Origin: Actinomadura luteofluorescens
Lineage (GTDB): Bacteria; Actinomycetota; Actinomycetes; Streptosporangiales; Streptosporangiaceae
Length of the DNA stretch: 64,000 bases
Assembly: GCF_013409365.1 (NCBI RefSeq)
Contig: NZ_JACCBA010000001.1
Span: 6,200,001-6,264,000 of the forward strand
Direction: 5' to 3'
Below are positions 27,186-35,580 of this stretch, piece by piece. The notes under the pieces are model-generated. The model was not told where the DNA came from. It worked only from the letters and a program-made list of their open reading frames with translations, and ran no database searches. The position numbers and the translations under genes are program-made. The first letter of the stretch is position 1; each line of letters begins with the position of its first letter.

Positions 27186-27974
27186 TCACCCGTTTCCCGC
27201 GGACCCCTCCAGGTGGCGCAGCGTGAACTGGGCGGACGCGAAGTCGCCGCCCTGCGGAACGCCGTCGCCGACGAACGTGTCGGGGATGCCGTAGGAGGCG
27301 GCGTCGTCGTGGGGCGCGTAGCCGAGCCGCTCGTCGAGCTCCCAGAACCGGCGCGCGTTGGCCGACACCGCGTACGCCGCGAGGAACCCCGGCGACGGGA
27401 CGGTCAGCGCCGCGAGGACGAAGCCCGCGCAGTCGCGGTGGCTCAGCCAGGTCGCGAGGTGGCGCGGCTCGGTCGGGTGCAGTTCGAGGCTGCCGATGCG
27501 CAGGCACACCACGTCCATGCCGAACTTGTCGGCGTAGAGCCGGCCGAGCGCCTCGACCGCGACCTTGCTTACCCCGTACAGGCCGTCGGGCCGCGGCGGC
27601 ATGGCGGGCGACACGGTCTCCGTGGACGGGTAGCAGCCGGTCAGCCGGTTGCTGCTGGCGAGGACGACGCGCGGCACCCCGGCCACGCGGGCGGCCTCCA
27701 GGATCCGCTGGGTGCCGAGGATGTTGCCCTCGACCAGGTCGGGGAACGGCGCCTCGTCCGGGACGCCGGCCAGGTGGACGATCGCGTCCGCGCCCCGCAC
27801 GATCCGCGCCGTGTCCGAGAGGTCGCCGCGGTGCACGACCTCGTTCGGCGCCTCGACGTGCATCGGCGCGAGATCGGCCAGCACGAGCCGCTCCGCCTCG
27901 TCGCGCAGCGGCGTCCGCAGTGCGGTGCCGACCCGTCCGGCGGCGCCGGTCAGCACGATCGTCCCGAGAGTCAT
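27186..27974 (-). CDS. NAD-dependent epimerase/dehydratase (uronate dehydrogenase-like)
   Basis: 262 residues from an ATG at 27974 (an in-frame GTG lies two codons upstream; neither has a clear ribosome site). Extended-SDR features: TGAAGRVG for NAD, HLAGVPDEAPF, SSNRLTGCYPSTE and YGVSKVAVE with the catalytic Tyr and Lys. The set, including ASSN before the tyrosine, resembles uronate dehydrogenases and related sugar oxidoreductases. The gene is bracketed by a 63-bp direct repeat, as if the segment carrying it had been inserted between two convergent genes. Confidence 0.83.
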   Translation of the reverse strand: MTLGTIVLTGAAGRVGTALRTPLRDEAERLVLADLAPMHVEAPNEVVHRGDLSDTARIVRGADAIVHLAGVPDEAPFPDLVEGNILGTQRILEAARVAGVPRVVLASSNRLTGCYPSTETVSPAMPPRPDGLYGVSKVAVEALGRLYADKFGMDVVCLRIGSLELHPTEPRHLATWLSHRDCAGFVLAALTVPSPGFLAAYAVSANARRFWELDERLGYAPHDDAASYGIPDTFVGDGVPQGGDFASAQFTLRHLEGSAGNG

Positions 27975-28032
27975 GCGCACAGTGTTCCATCCGCCGGTGT
28001 CCCCCGCGCCGGTGCCAGGGGACGGGTCCCGC

Positions 28033-28095
28033 CACCGTCTGCAACTACGCCAGGCGGCCCTGGGGGCCCGTCGGGCTCACTTGGCGGGGGAGAAC
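28033..28095. repeat. 63-bp direct repeat, copy 2
   Basis: Second copy of the segment at 27097-27159. It includes the genuine 3' end of the TetR gene (MFSPAK-stop, leftward) and a remnant of the YheO-type gene end (TVCNYARRP) whose stop codon has become TGG. Confidence 0.9.
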
Positions 28096-28724
28096 ATCGG
28101 GCGGAAGCCCGCGACGAGCTGGCGGATCACCGGCCGCTGCTGGGCCGGGGTGCGGCCGCGCAGGTCGTGGATCGGGTCGAGACCGTCGTAGTAGGGGGCG
28201 AGCGCCAGGAACGGCAGGATCATCATCAGCCAGGTGGCGAGGACCTCCAGGTCGGCGTCCTCCCCGATGGCGCCCTGCCCCTTCCACAGCTCCAGCGTCG
28301 GGTGGATGACCAGCAGGTAGTGCTGGTTGGCCGTGTCGCGGACGACGGACCGGACGCCGTTGTCGAGCTCGAAGTTCGTGGCCGCGGTGACGCCGCGCTC
28401 CAGCGGGTGGTCGGCCATGTACTCGGTCCAGTCGCACAGGACGTCGACCAGCCACTCGTCGAAGGACTGGTCGAAGTCGATCCGCTCGATGCGGCGCTCC
28501 ATCTCCTCGCGGATGCGGCGCGACGCCTCGTCGCACACGAACGCGAAGAACTCCAGCTTGTCGCTGAAGTACTGGAACAGCGAGCCCTTGGCGATGCCGG
28601 CCTCGCGCGCGATCGTGTTGAGGCTGCCCGTCGAGTACCCGTGTTCCCCGAACTCGCGCATCGCCACTTCGAGCACGCGCTCACGCTTGGCGACGTTGAG
28701 GCGGAACCAGGTCGACGTCGGCAT
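28077..28724 (-). CDS. TetR-family regulator
   Basis: 215 residues. The ATG at 28724 starts MPTSTWFRLNVAKRERVLEV, leading directly into the HTH (REFGEHGYSTGSLNTIAREA ... IAKGSLFQYFSDKLEFF). The ligand domain is rich in Trp, Phe and Tyr, suggesting a hydrophobic effector. GGTTACCGGTTCC upstream is an imperfect dyad. A TACCGACCGGTA site lies further right at 30339-30350 in the mce promoter region and could be another target. It is tandem with the PucR-type gene, 106 bases away. Confidence 0.87.
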   Translation of the reverse strand: MPTSTWFRLNVAKRERVLEVAMREFGEHGYSTGSLNTIAREAGIAKGSLFQYFSDKLEFFAFVCDEASRRIREEMERRIERIDFDQSFDEWLVDVLCDWTEYMADHPLERGVTAATNFELDNGVRSVVRDTANQHYLLVIHPTLELWKGQGAIGEDADLEVLATWLMMILPFLALAPYYDGLDPIHDLRGRTPAQQRPVIRQLVAGFRPMFSPAK

Positions 28725-28830
28725 GGACCCCTTCGACTTTCCGTCAGGAACCGGTAACCAGGAGGTCAGGATAACGGCCTCCGGCACCCCCTGTGACCCG
28801 AACGTCACCCGCGCCCCTGGCGGATCCCGG

Positions 28831-30057
28831 TCACCGTGCGCCGGGCCGGCCCCGGCGGGCGCGCCGGCGACTGTACAGACTCGCGGCGCGGAGGGTGGCG
28901 TCGAGGGAGAAGCGGGCGTCGGCGTTCTCGAGGCTGTCGCCGAGGTAGCCCTCCAACTGGCGGAGCCGGTACCGGACGGTCTGCGGGTGGATCTTCAGGC
29001 GCTCGCCGATGTCGACGGCGGTCGCCCGGGTGGTGACGGATTCGGTGAGCGTCTCGACGAGGCGCTTGCGCTGCCCGTCCGACACGTCCCGCAGCGGTTC
29101 CAGGTGCCGGCGGGTGAGCTCCTCGACCAGCGGCGGATCGGACAGCAGCCACATGGTCATCAGGTGGTCCTCGCAGGGGATGAGGGAGCCGTCCGGGATG
29201 ACGCCCTCCTCGGCGAGGTCGAGGACGCGGCGGGCCCAGCGCACCGAGTGGGCGGCCCGTTCCAGCGGCAGGGTGAGGCCGAGGACGCAGCTGGCGTCCG
29301 GCAGCGCGGCGCGCAGCATGGTCCGCCGGTCGGCGGTGAGCGGCCCGGGGACGAGCAGGCACGGTTCCGCCGAGTCGAGGTCGGTGAGGATGTCGGTGTC
29401 GAGCGCGGAGCGGGTGCAGGGCGCCTCGGGGTGGACGGCGACGAGGGTGGCCTCGGCCGGCAGCGGCCACCAGCCGGTGGACTTGGCGAGGTCCTCGATG
29501 GCCTCGGGGACGACGGCGGGCCGCTGCAGGATCAGGTGCAGCAGCCGTCGCCGCTCCTCACGGCGGCGCAGGTCGGCGTGCCCGGTGGCCTGCTGGTAGC
29601 CGAGGCGGGCCTGGGCGACGGACTCCTCGAGGTAGACGAGCATGGCGTCGACGGCGGCGGACACGACGAAGGTGGGGACCTGCGCGCGCTCGGCGAGGAC
29701 GGCGGTCCGGCGCCACGCGACGTGGAAGGCGATCCGGGCCGCGGCCTGGAGGTGGTCGAGGCTGCGCCCCTCGATGGCCTCGAAGCGGCCGAGGGAGCGG
29801 CAGGTCTCGTCGCGCTGGTCGGTGGAGGCGTCCGGATCGGAGATCCGGTCCAGGAAGGTCGGCAGCAGGATGTCGGCGCAGAGCCGGAGGGTCTGGTCGT
29901 AGGCGGGATCCGTCCGGTCGTACTCCGGGACGCTCCGCTTGATCTCGGTGATGATCTCGTTCGTGACGTCGGACAGTTCCGCGCGCAGCAGGCCGAGGAA
30001 TTCTTGGAAGTCAGTCTGACTCCGGTCTTGTTCAGACAATTCTAATGCCTGCGACAT
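28831..30057 (-). CDS. PucR/CdaR-type transcriptional regulator beside mce operon
   Basis: 408 residues from an ATG at 30057 with GGAGG 11 bases upstream; the longer upstream frame looks non-coding. The N-terminal half is helical (RSVPEYDR, LGRFEAIEGRSLDHLQAAAR), the middle a GGDEF-like or ligand domain (SVRWARRVLDLAEEG), and the C-terminus the PucR HTH (DIGERLKIHPQTVRYRLRQL). Two paralogues occur at 48639 and 50090. It is divergent from the first mce operon and is the best candidate for its regulator. Confidence 0.83.
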   Translation of the reverse strand: MSQALELSEQDRSQTDFQEFLGLLRAELSDVTNEIITEIKRSVPEYDRTDPAYDQTLRLCADILLPTFLDRISDPDASTDQRDETCRSLGRFEAIEGRSLDHLQAAARIAFHVAWRRTAVLAERAQVPTFVVSAAVDAMLVYLEESVAQARLGYQQATGHADLRRREERRRLLHLILQRPAVVPEAIEDLAKSTGWWPLPAEATLVAVHPEAPCTRSALDTDILTDLDSAEPCLLVPGPLTADRRTMLRAALPDASCVLGLTLPLERAAHSVRWARRVLDLAEEGVIPDGSLIPCEDHLMTMWLLSDPPLVEELTRRHLEPLRDVSDGQRKRLVETLTESVTTRATAVDIGERLKIHPQTVRYRLRQLEGYLGDSLENADARFSLDATLRAASLYSRRRARRGRPGAR

Positions 30058-30513
30058 GGGAAAGCGAACCTCCACATCGAGTCGGCCGGGCGCCGTGGCG
30101 CCGTCCTGCCGGCGGCGCTGGACGGGGTGTGCCCGGACGGGAGGCGAACACCCTGGAATGAGATCGATAACACCGTGAACATAAAGTCGCCAGTCGAAGG
30201 TGGCAAGGGTCTTCGGCTCGATCGGCCGCATGGCGCCGCATCTTTGCGCGCGATGTGACAAGAACGACGTTCGGTTGCTGGGCGGGTGACAAAACCGCTT
30301 GCCTGGAAGGGGGATCGCGCCGCCCGCCCGCTCCATGTTACCGACCGGTAGGCAGGTGGTGACGGTTTCGGGGAAGGGGAAGGCTAAGTCGGTGACAAAT
30401 TTCTGAGGCCATTTACCGAATTGTGCCGAAGAGCCTGCGATCACCTATTGAATACTGTGTCTAGTGCGCCGTAACGTCCTCGAAACCTCCTTCCTAGCGC
30501 GAGCGGTGGTGTC
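30058..30513. promoter_or_regulatory. Divergent PucR-mce control region with repeated GTGACAAA and a TACCGACCGGTA dyad
   Basis: No gene in 456 bases. Visible elements are GTGACAAA at 30286-30293 and 30392-30399, the related GTGACAAG at 30255-30262, and a perfect TACCG-AC-CGGTA dyad at 30339-30350. Similar GTGATAAATCT and ATGACAAATCT occur at 43860 and 43893, ahead of the second secreted paralogue. The region is locally AT-richer near 30400-30470. Candidate sites for the PucR-type and TetR regulators to the left; none proven. Confidence 0.5.
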
Positions 30514-31503
30514 GTGGGAATTGAAGTGGTCGTCGAGGGGCTGACGAAAGTCTTCGGCCGTCAGACGATCTGGCGCGATGTCACGCTCACTCTCCCGCCC
30601 GGTGAGGTGAGCGTGCTGCTGGGCCCCTCAGGCACCGGCAAGACGGTCTTCCTCAAGTCGCTCGTCGGGTTGCTCAAGCCGGAGGAGGGCCGCGTCCTCA
30701 TCGGCGGGGTCGACATGGTCAACGACCGCGACCGCGACGTGTTCGAGGCGCGCAAGCGGTTCGGGCTGATGTTCCAGGACGGCGCGCTCTTCGGCTCGCT
30801 GCCGCTGTTCGACAACATCGCGTTCCCGCTCCGCGAGCACACCCGCAAGAAGGAGCCCGAGATCCGGCGGATCGTGATGGAGCGGATGGAGATGGTCGGC
30901 CTCGCCGGCGAGGAGCGCAAACTGCCCGGCCAGATCTCCGGCGGCATGCGCAAGCGCGCCGGCCTCGCCCGCGCGCTCGTCCTCGACCCGGAGATCATTC
31001 TGTGCGACGAGCCCGACTCCGGCCTGGACCCCGTCCGCACGGCGCACATCTCCCAGTTGCTGATCGACGTCAACGCGCGGATCGACGCGACGATGCTGAT
31101 CGTCACGCACAACATCGACATCGCCGCGACCGTCCCGGACAACATCGGCATGCTGTACCGCCGCGACCTCATCGCGTTCGGCCCCCGCGAGGCGCTGCTG
31201 ACCAGCGACGAGCCGGCCGTCCTGCAGTTCCTGCACGGCGACACGCGCGGACCGATCGGCATGTCGGAGGAGAAGGACGCCGCGCTGCTCGCCGCCGAGG
31301 CCGCCGGCCCCGTGCCCCTCCAGCGCACCCTGGAGATCCCGCCGCAGCTGCGTCCCACGCCCGGGGCGCCGCCCCGGCAGGGCGAGCTGCGGCACGCGCG
31401 GCGCCTCGACGAGATGATGCCGCGCCTCTCCCGCCGCGCGCAGGAGGCGATCCACGCCAACCGCAGGCACGCGCCGGAGGGCGGCGTCCCCGATGCGAAC
31501 TGA
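30514..31503 (+). CDS. Mce/Mla-type ABC transporter ATPase (MceG/MlaF-like)
   Basis: 329 residues, GTG start. Energises YrbE permeases. Walker A GPSGTGKT, Q-loop MFQDGALFG, signature QISGGMRKRAGLARAL, Walker B ILCDEPDSGLDP and the switch histidine in LIVTHN are intact. A 75-residue extension after residue 250 is typical of MceG, where it contacts the YrbE pair. It is first in a 13-gene operon. The second mce locus has no ATPase gene, so this one probably serves both. Confidence 0.93.
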   Translation: MGIEVVVEGLTKVFGRQTIWRDVTLTLPPGEVSVLLGPSGTGKTVFLKSLVGLLKPEEGRVLIGGVDMVNDRDRDVFEARKRFGLMFQDGALFGSLPLFDNIAFPLREHTRKKEPEIRRIVMERMEMVGLAGEERKLPGQISGGMRKRAGLARALVLDPEIILCDEPDSGLDPVRTAHISQLLIDVNARIDATMLIVTHNIDIAATVPDNIGMLYRRDLIAFGPREALLTSDEPAVLQFLHGDTRGPIGMSEEKDAALLAAEAAGPVPLQRTLEIPPQLRPTPGAPPRQGELRHARRLDEMMPRLSRRAQEAIHANRRHAPEGGVPDAN

Positions 31504-31571
31504 CCGCCCTCGAACCGACGAGCCGACCGCACCGCGCGGCGACGCGCGCGTGCCCGAGGAAGGAGACGCGC

Positions 31572-32360
31572 GTGGCGGCACCTGACTCCGCCGTTCCCGG
31601 CGCCGGTGCGCTGCGCCAGACCGGGCGGCTCTTCGCGCTCGCCGCGACGGTACTGGCGCTGTCGTTCCGGCGCCCGTTCCAGCTTCGCGAGCTGGTCCAG
31701 CAGTTCTGGTTCATCGCGTCGGTGTCGATCCTGCCGACCGCGCTCGTGTCCATCCCGTTCGGCGCGGTCATCTCGCTCCAGGTCGGGTCGCTGGCCAAGC
31801 AGCTCGGCGCGCAGTCGCTCACCGGCGGGGCGAGCGTCCTCGCCGTCGTGCAGCAGGCCAGCCCGCTGATCGTGGCGCTGCTGATCTCCGGCGCGGCCGG
31901 GTCGGCGATCTGCGCGGACCTCGGGTCCCGGACGATCCGCGAGGAGATGGACGCGATGGAGGTGATGGGCGTCTCGCCCATTCAGCGCCTCGTGGTCCCG
32001 CGCGTCCTCGCCTGCATGGCGGTCGCGGTGCTGCTGAACGGCCTGGTCTCCGTCGTCGGGGTCGCGGGCGGCTACTTCTTCAACGTGCTGCTGCAGGACG
32101 GGACGCCCGGCGCCTACCTCGCCTCGTTCTCCGCGCTCGCGCAGCTGCCCGACCTGTACATCGGCGAGTTCAAGGCGCTGATCTTCGGATTCATCGCCGG
32201 CGTGGTGGCCGCCTACCGCGGCCTGAACCCGAACCCCGGCCCGAAGGGCGTCGGGGACGCGGTCAACCAGTCGGTCGTCATCACGTTCCTGATGCTGTTC
32301 TTCGTCAACCTCGTGCTGACCGCCATCTACCTGCAGGTCGTCCCCCCGAAGGGAGCGTGA
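31572..32360 (+). CDS. yrbEA: YrbE-family permease A (mce locus 1)
   Basis: 262 residues from a GTG preceded by GAGGAAGGAG. MlaE/YrbE permease with about six membrane segments and the EQ-loop-like EEMDAMEVMGVSPIQRLVVPR that couples to the ATPase. VQQFWFIASVSILPT and VSIPFGAVISLQVGSLAKQL are family hallmarks. With YrbEB it forms the inner-membrane channel receiving lipid from the Mce hexamer. One base separates its stop from the next ATG (TGACATG). Confidence 0.93.
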   Translation: MAAPDSAVPGAGALRQTGRLFALAATVLALSFRRPFQLRELVQQFWFIASVSILPTALVSIPFGAVISLQVGSLAKQLGAQSLTGGASVLAVVQQASPLIVALLISGAAGSAICADLGSRTIREEMDAMEVMGVSPIQRLVVPRVLACMAVAVLLNGLVSVVGVAGGYFFNVLLQDGTPGAYLASFSALAQLPDLYIGEFKALIFGFIAGVVAAYRGLNPNPGPKGVGDAVNQSVVITFLMLFFVNLVLTAIYLQVVPPKGA

Positions 32361-32361
32361 C

Positions 32362-33198
32362 ATGGCGGTCCCCGGGGTTCGCCGCCTCCGCCCGGTGAAG
32401 CTGGTCTCCTGGCTGGACCAGCCCGGCGACCAGCTCGGCTTCTACGTCCGGGCGCTGCTGTGGACGCCGCGCGCGCTGCGCCGGTACCTGCGCGAGTCGC
32501 TGCGGCTGCTCGGCGAGGTCGCGTTCGGCAGCGGCGCGCTCGCCGTCATCGGCGGCACCGTCGGCGTGATGATCGGCATGACGGTGTTCACGGGAGTCGT
32601 CGTCGGCCTGTCCGGCTACGCCGCGCTCGACCAGATCGGGTCGGCGGCGTTCACCGGCTTCGTGTCGGCGTACTTCAACACCCGCGAGATCGCCCCCCTG
32701 GTGTCCGGGCTGGCCCTGTCGGCGACGGTCGGCGCCGGGTTCACCGCGCAGCTCGGCGCGATGCGGATCAACGAGGAGATCGACGCGCTGGAGGGCATGG
32801 GCATCCAGTCGGTGCCCTACCTGGTCACCACCCGGATCATCGCGGGGACCGTCGCGATCGTCCCGCTGTACGGCATCGGGCTGCTCAGCTCCTATCTGGC
32901 CTCCAGACAGGTGACGCTCTGGTTCAACGGGCAGTCGGCCGGCACCTATGACCACTACTTCGACATCTTCCTCGCTCCGGAGGACGTGCTGCTCTCGTTC
33001 GCCAAGGTGCTGATCTTCAGCGTGATGGTGGTGCTCGCGCACTGCTACTACGGCTACCGCGCGGTCGGCGGCCCCGCCGGCGTGGGCGTCGCCGTCGGCC
33101 GGGCGGTCCGCACCGCGATCGTGCTGATCAGCGTGACGGACTTCTTCGCCAGCCTCGCCATCTGGGGTGCCACGACCACCGTGAAGGTGACGGGCTGA
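32362..33198 (+). CDS. yrbEB: YrbE-family permease B (mce locus 1)
   Basis: 278 residues. Second permease subunit: QLGFYVRALLWTPRALRRYL at the N-terminus, GFTAQLGAMRINEEIDALE as the ATPase-coupling loop, and a last helix followed by TTTVKVTG. About five or six membrane segments. It ends in TGA-C-ATG, which then recurs three times before the true mceA start. Confidence 0.93.
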   Translation: MAVPGVRRLRPVKLVSWLDQPGDQLGFYVRALLWTPRALRRYLRESLRLLGEVAFGSGALAVIGGTVGVMIGMTVFTGVVVGLSGYAALDQIGSAAFTGFVSAYFNTREIAPLVSGLALSATVGAGFTAQLGAMRINEEIDALEGMGIQSVPYLVTTRIIAGTVAIVPLYGIGLLSSYLASRQVTLWFNGQSAGTYDHYFDIFLAPEDVLLSFAKVLIFSVMVVLAHCYYGYRAVGGPAGVGVAVGRAVRTAIVLISVTDFFASLAIWGATTTVKVTG

Positions 33199-33247
33199 CA
33201 TGGGGCCGAACTGACATGGGGTGGATCTGACATGGGGTGGATCTGAC
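33196..33247 (+). repeat. Three tandem 16-bp coupling units forming four-codon minicistrons
   Basis: TGACATGGGG plus six bases starts at 33196, 33212 and 33228, and the next TGACATG (33244) begins mceA. Each unit reads stop-C-ATG-three codons-stop, giving MGPN, MGWI and MGWI. Ribosomes leaving yrbEB would meet three restart sites before mceA. The same TGACATG junction joins yrbEA-yrbEB, mceC-mceD and mceE-mceF in single copy. Confidence 0.9.
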
Positions 33248-34525
33248 ATGGCTCGGCGTACCACCCGGCACGTGGTCGGGCAGCGCCTCACCGGGGTGGT
33301 GTTCCTGCTCGTCCCGGCGCTGCTGGTCTGGTTGTCGATCGCGATCTACGACAAGCGGTTCACCGACGCGACGATGGTGACGCTGCGCACCTCGACGGCC
33401 GGGCACGAGATGCACGCGATGGCGGACGTGAAGGTCCGCGGCGTCGTCGTCGGCGAGGTCCGGTCCATCACGGCAAACGGGGCCGGCGCGAAGCTGGAGC
33501 TGGCGCTGAAACCGGGAATGACCGACCGGATCCCGGCGGACGTCCAGGCGCGGCTGCTGCCGACGACGGTGTTCGGCGCCCGGTTCGTCTCGCTCGTCCC
33601 GCCGCCCGGGTCGGCGGGACGGCCGATCGCCGACGGCGACGTGATCTCCGAGGACCGCAGCCGGAACGCGGTGGAGCTGTCGGAGGTCCTCAACCACACG
33701 ATGGACCTGCTCGACACCGTCCAGCCGGCGAAGCTCTCCGCGACGCTGAACGCCATGGCGCGGGCGCTGGAAGGGCGCGGCGACCAGATCGGCCGCAACT
33801 TCGAGCAGCTCGACGCGTTCCTGACCAGGCTGAACCCGGAGGTCCCGGCGCTCGCCCGCAACCTCCAGGAGCTGGCGACGTTCACCCGGCACGCCTCCGA
33901 CGCGGCGCCCGACCTGCTCCAGGCGCTCACGGACTTCACGGTCACCAGCCGGACGATCGTCGACCAGCGCACCGCCCTCGCGACCCTGTACGACGCGGTG
34001 TCGGGATCGTCCACCGACCTCGAGGACTTCCTGCGTGCCAACTCCGGCAACATCATCGCGCTGGCGACCGAGAGCCGGGGGAGCCTGGACCTGATGCGCC
34101 GCTACGCCCCGGCCGCGCCCTGCACGTTCCGCGCGCTCGCCGGCTTCATCCCGACGATGAACAAGGTCCTCGGCAAGGGGACGAACGAGCACGGCGTCCA
34201 CGGTGTGGTCGTGCCGGTCACGAGCAAGGGCCGCTACGTCCCGGGCAAGGACGCCCCCCGCTACGACGGCGGCGGCGGCCCGCGCTGCCCGGGCGTCCCC
34301 TACCTCGGGACCGGGGACGGGGTGCGGGTGCTGCCCGCCGGCGGCGCGCCGGGCCAGGGCGGCGCGGCCGGCAGCGGCCTCGGCCCCGCGAACTCGGCGT
34401 CGGAGAACGACCTGGTCAACGAGCTCGCCGGGGCGCCGCTGGACGAGGTCCCCGAGGAGCTGCCGGACTGGTCCAGCGTGCTGGTCGGGCCGATCTACCG
34501 GGGCACGGAGGTGACGGTGAAGTGA
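33248..34525 (+). CDS. mceA: Mce protein A (mce locus 1)
   Basis: 425 residues. One N-terminal membrane helix (about 15-35), an MlaD/Mce core domain (about 40-120, with DVKVRGVVVGEV), then long amphipathic helices (about 125-300) typical of the Mce shaft. The C-terminal 110 residues are Gly/Pro-rich and contain two cysteines. Mce A-F assemble a hexameric tube that carries lipids toward the YrbE channel. Start chosen at the fourth ATG of a tandem series because only that one opens a long frame. Confidence 0.92.
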   Translation: MARRTTRHVVGQRLTGVVFLLVPALLVWLSIAIYDKRFTDATMVTLRTSTAGHEMHAMADVKVRGVVVGEVRSITANGAGAKLELALKPGMTDRIPADVQARLLPTTVFGARFVSLVPPPGSAGRPIADGDVISEDRSRNAVELSEVLNHTMDLLDTVQPAKLSATLNAMARALEGRGDQIGRNFEQLDAFLTRLNPEVPALARNLQELATFTRHASDAAPDLLQALTDFTVTSRTIVDQRTALATLYDAVSGSSTDLEDFLRANSGNIIALATESRGSLDLMRRYAPAAPCTFRALAGFIPTMNKVLGKGTNEHGVHGVVVPVTSKGRYVPGKDAPRYDGGGGPRCPGVPYLGTGDGVRVLPAGGAPGQGGAAGSGLGPANSASENDLVNELAGAPLDEVPEELPDWSSVLVGPIYRGTEVTVK

Positions 34526-35580
34526 GGCTCACCGGTCAGGGGATCAAGGGCATGGGCTTCCCGCTCGTCAGCTCGCTGATCTTCATCGTGGTCACGGTGC
34601 TGGCGACCGCGCTGCTGGCGTCCAGCATCACCGGCGCCACCAGCGGCGACCGCGTCACCTACTACGCCAAGTTCACCGACGTGGCCGGGCTCCATCCGGG
34701 GCACGGCGTGCGGATCGCGGGCGTCGAGGTCGGCCAGGTCGAGGAGATCGAGGTCAGCGACCGCCGGCTCGCCCGGGTGAAGATCTCCGTCGACCGGGAC
34801 CGGCGGATCCCCGCGTCGGCGACCGCCGCCGTCAAGTACCTGAACCTGGTCGGCGGCCGGTACGTCTCCCTCGGTCAGGGCACAGGCTCGCCCGGCCAGG
34901 TACTGAGGCCCGGTGGGACGATCCCGGTCGAGCACACCGCCGGGACGCTCAACCTCACCCAGCTGTTCCAGGGGTTCCAGCCGCTCATGCAGGCGCTGTC
35001 GCCCGGGGACGCCAACAAGCTCTCGGAGTCGGTCGTCAGGGTGCTCCAGGGCGAGAGCGGCACCGTGGAGAGCCTGCTGCGCACCGTCGGTGAGCTGACG
35101 AGCACGCTCGCCGCCAAGGACAAGGTGATCGGCCAGCTCATCGCGAACCTCGACAGCGTCGTCCAGACCATCAACGGGCGGGACCGGCAGCTCGTCGACC
35201 TGGTCACCACGCTGCGCCGGTTCACCTCCGGCCTCGCCGCCGACCGCGTCCCGATCGGCGAGGCGCTCGGGTCGGTCGCCGACCTGACCACCGCCACCGC
35301 CGGGCTGCTCCAGGTCTCGCGGGACCCGCTGAAGGACGACATCGTCCAGCTCGGCCGGCTCAGCGACAACCTCAACCGCGACGAGCCGCTGCTGACGCGC
35401 TTCCTCCAGCGCTCGCCCGGGAAGATGGCGACCTTCGGCCGCCTGGCCTCCTACGGCTCGTGGGTGAACTTCTACCAGTGCGAGGTGAAGTTGATCGGCG
35501 TCAGCTACGCGGGCTCCGACCTGTCGGACCAGCCGCCTCCGACCGGCCTGCCGATCAAGGACGCGAGGTGCCGCGGATGA
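34522..35580 (+). CDS. mceB: Mce protein B (mce locus 1)
   Basis: 352 residues from a GTG overlapping the mceA stop (GTGA). Helix at about 12-34, Mce core with FTDVAGLHPGHGVRIAGVEV and YLNLVGGRYVSL, then the long helical region and a C-terminus with two cysteines (FYQCEVK, DARCRG). It overlaps mceC by ATGA. Confidence 0.92.
   Translation: MRLTGQGIKGMGFPLVSSLIFIVVTVLATALLASSITGATSGDRVTYYAKFTDVAGLHPGHGVRIAGVEVGQVEEIEVSDRRLARVKISVDRDRRIPASATAAVKYLNLVGGRYVSLGQGTGSPGQVLRPGGTIPVEHTAGTLNLTQLFQGFQPLMQALSPGDANKLSESVVRVLQGESGTVESLLRTVGELTSTLAAKDKVIGQLIANLDSVVQTINGRDRQLVDLVTTLRRFTSGLAADRVPIGEALGSVADLTTATAGLLQVSRDPLKDDIVQLGRLSDNLNRDEPLLTRFLQRSPGKMATFGRLASYGSWVNFYQCEVKLIGVSYAGSDLSDQPPPTGLPIKDARCRG

Noticed and set aside
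33196..33247. Possible CRISPR or phage attachment repeat
   Set aside because: Units are contiguous with no spacers, and each encodes a stop-start junction in phase with the operon.
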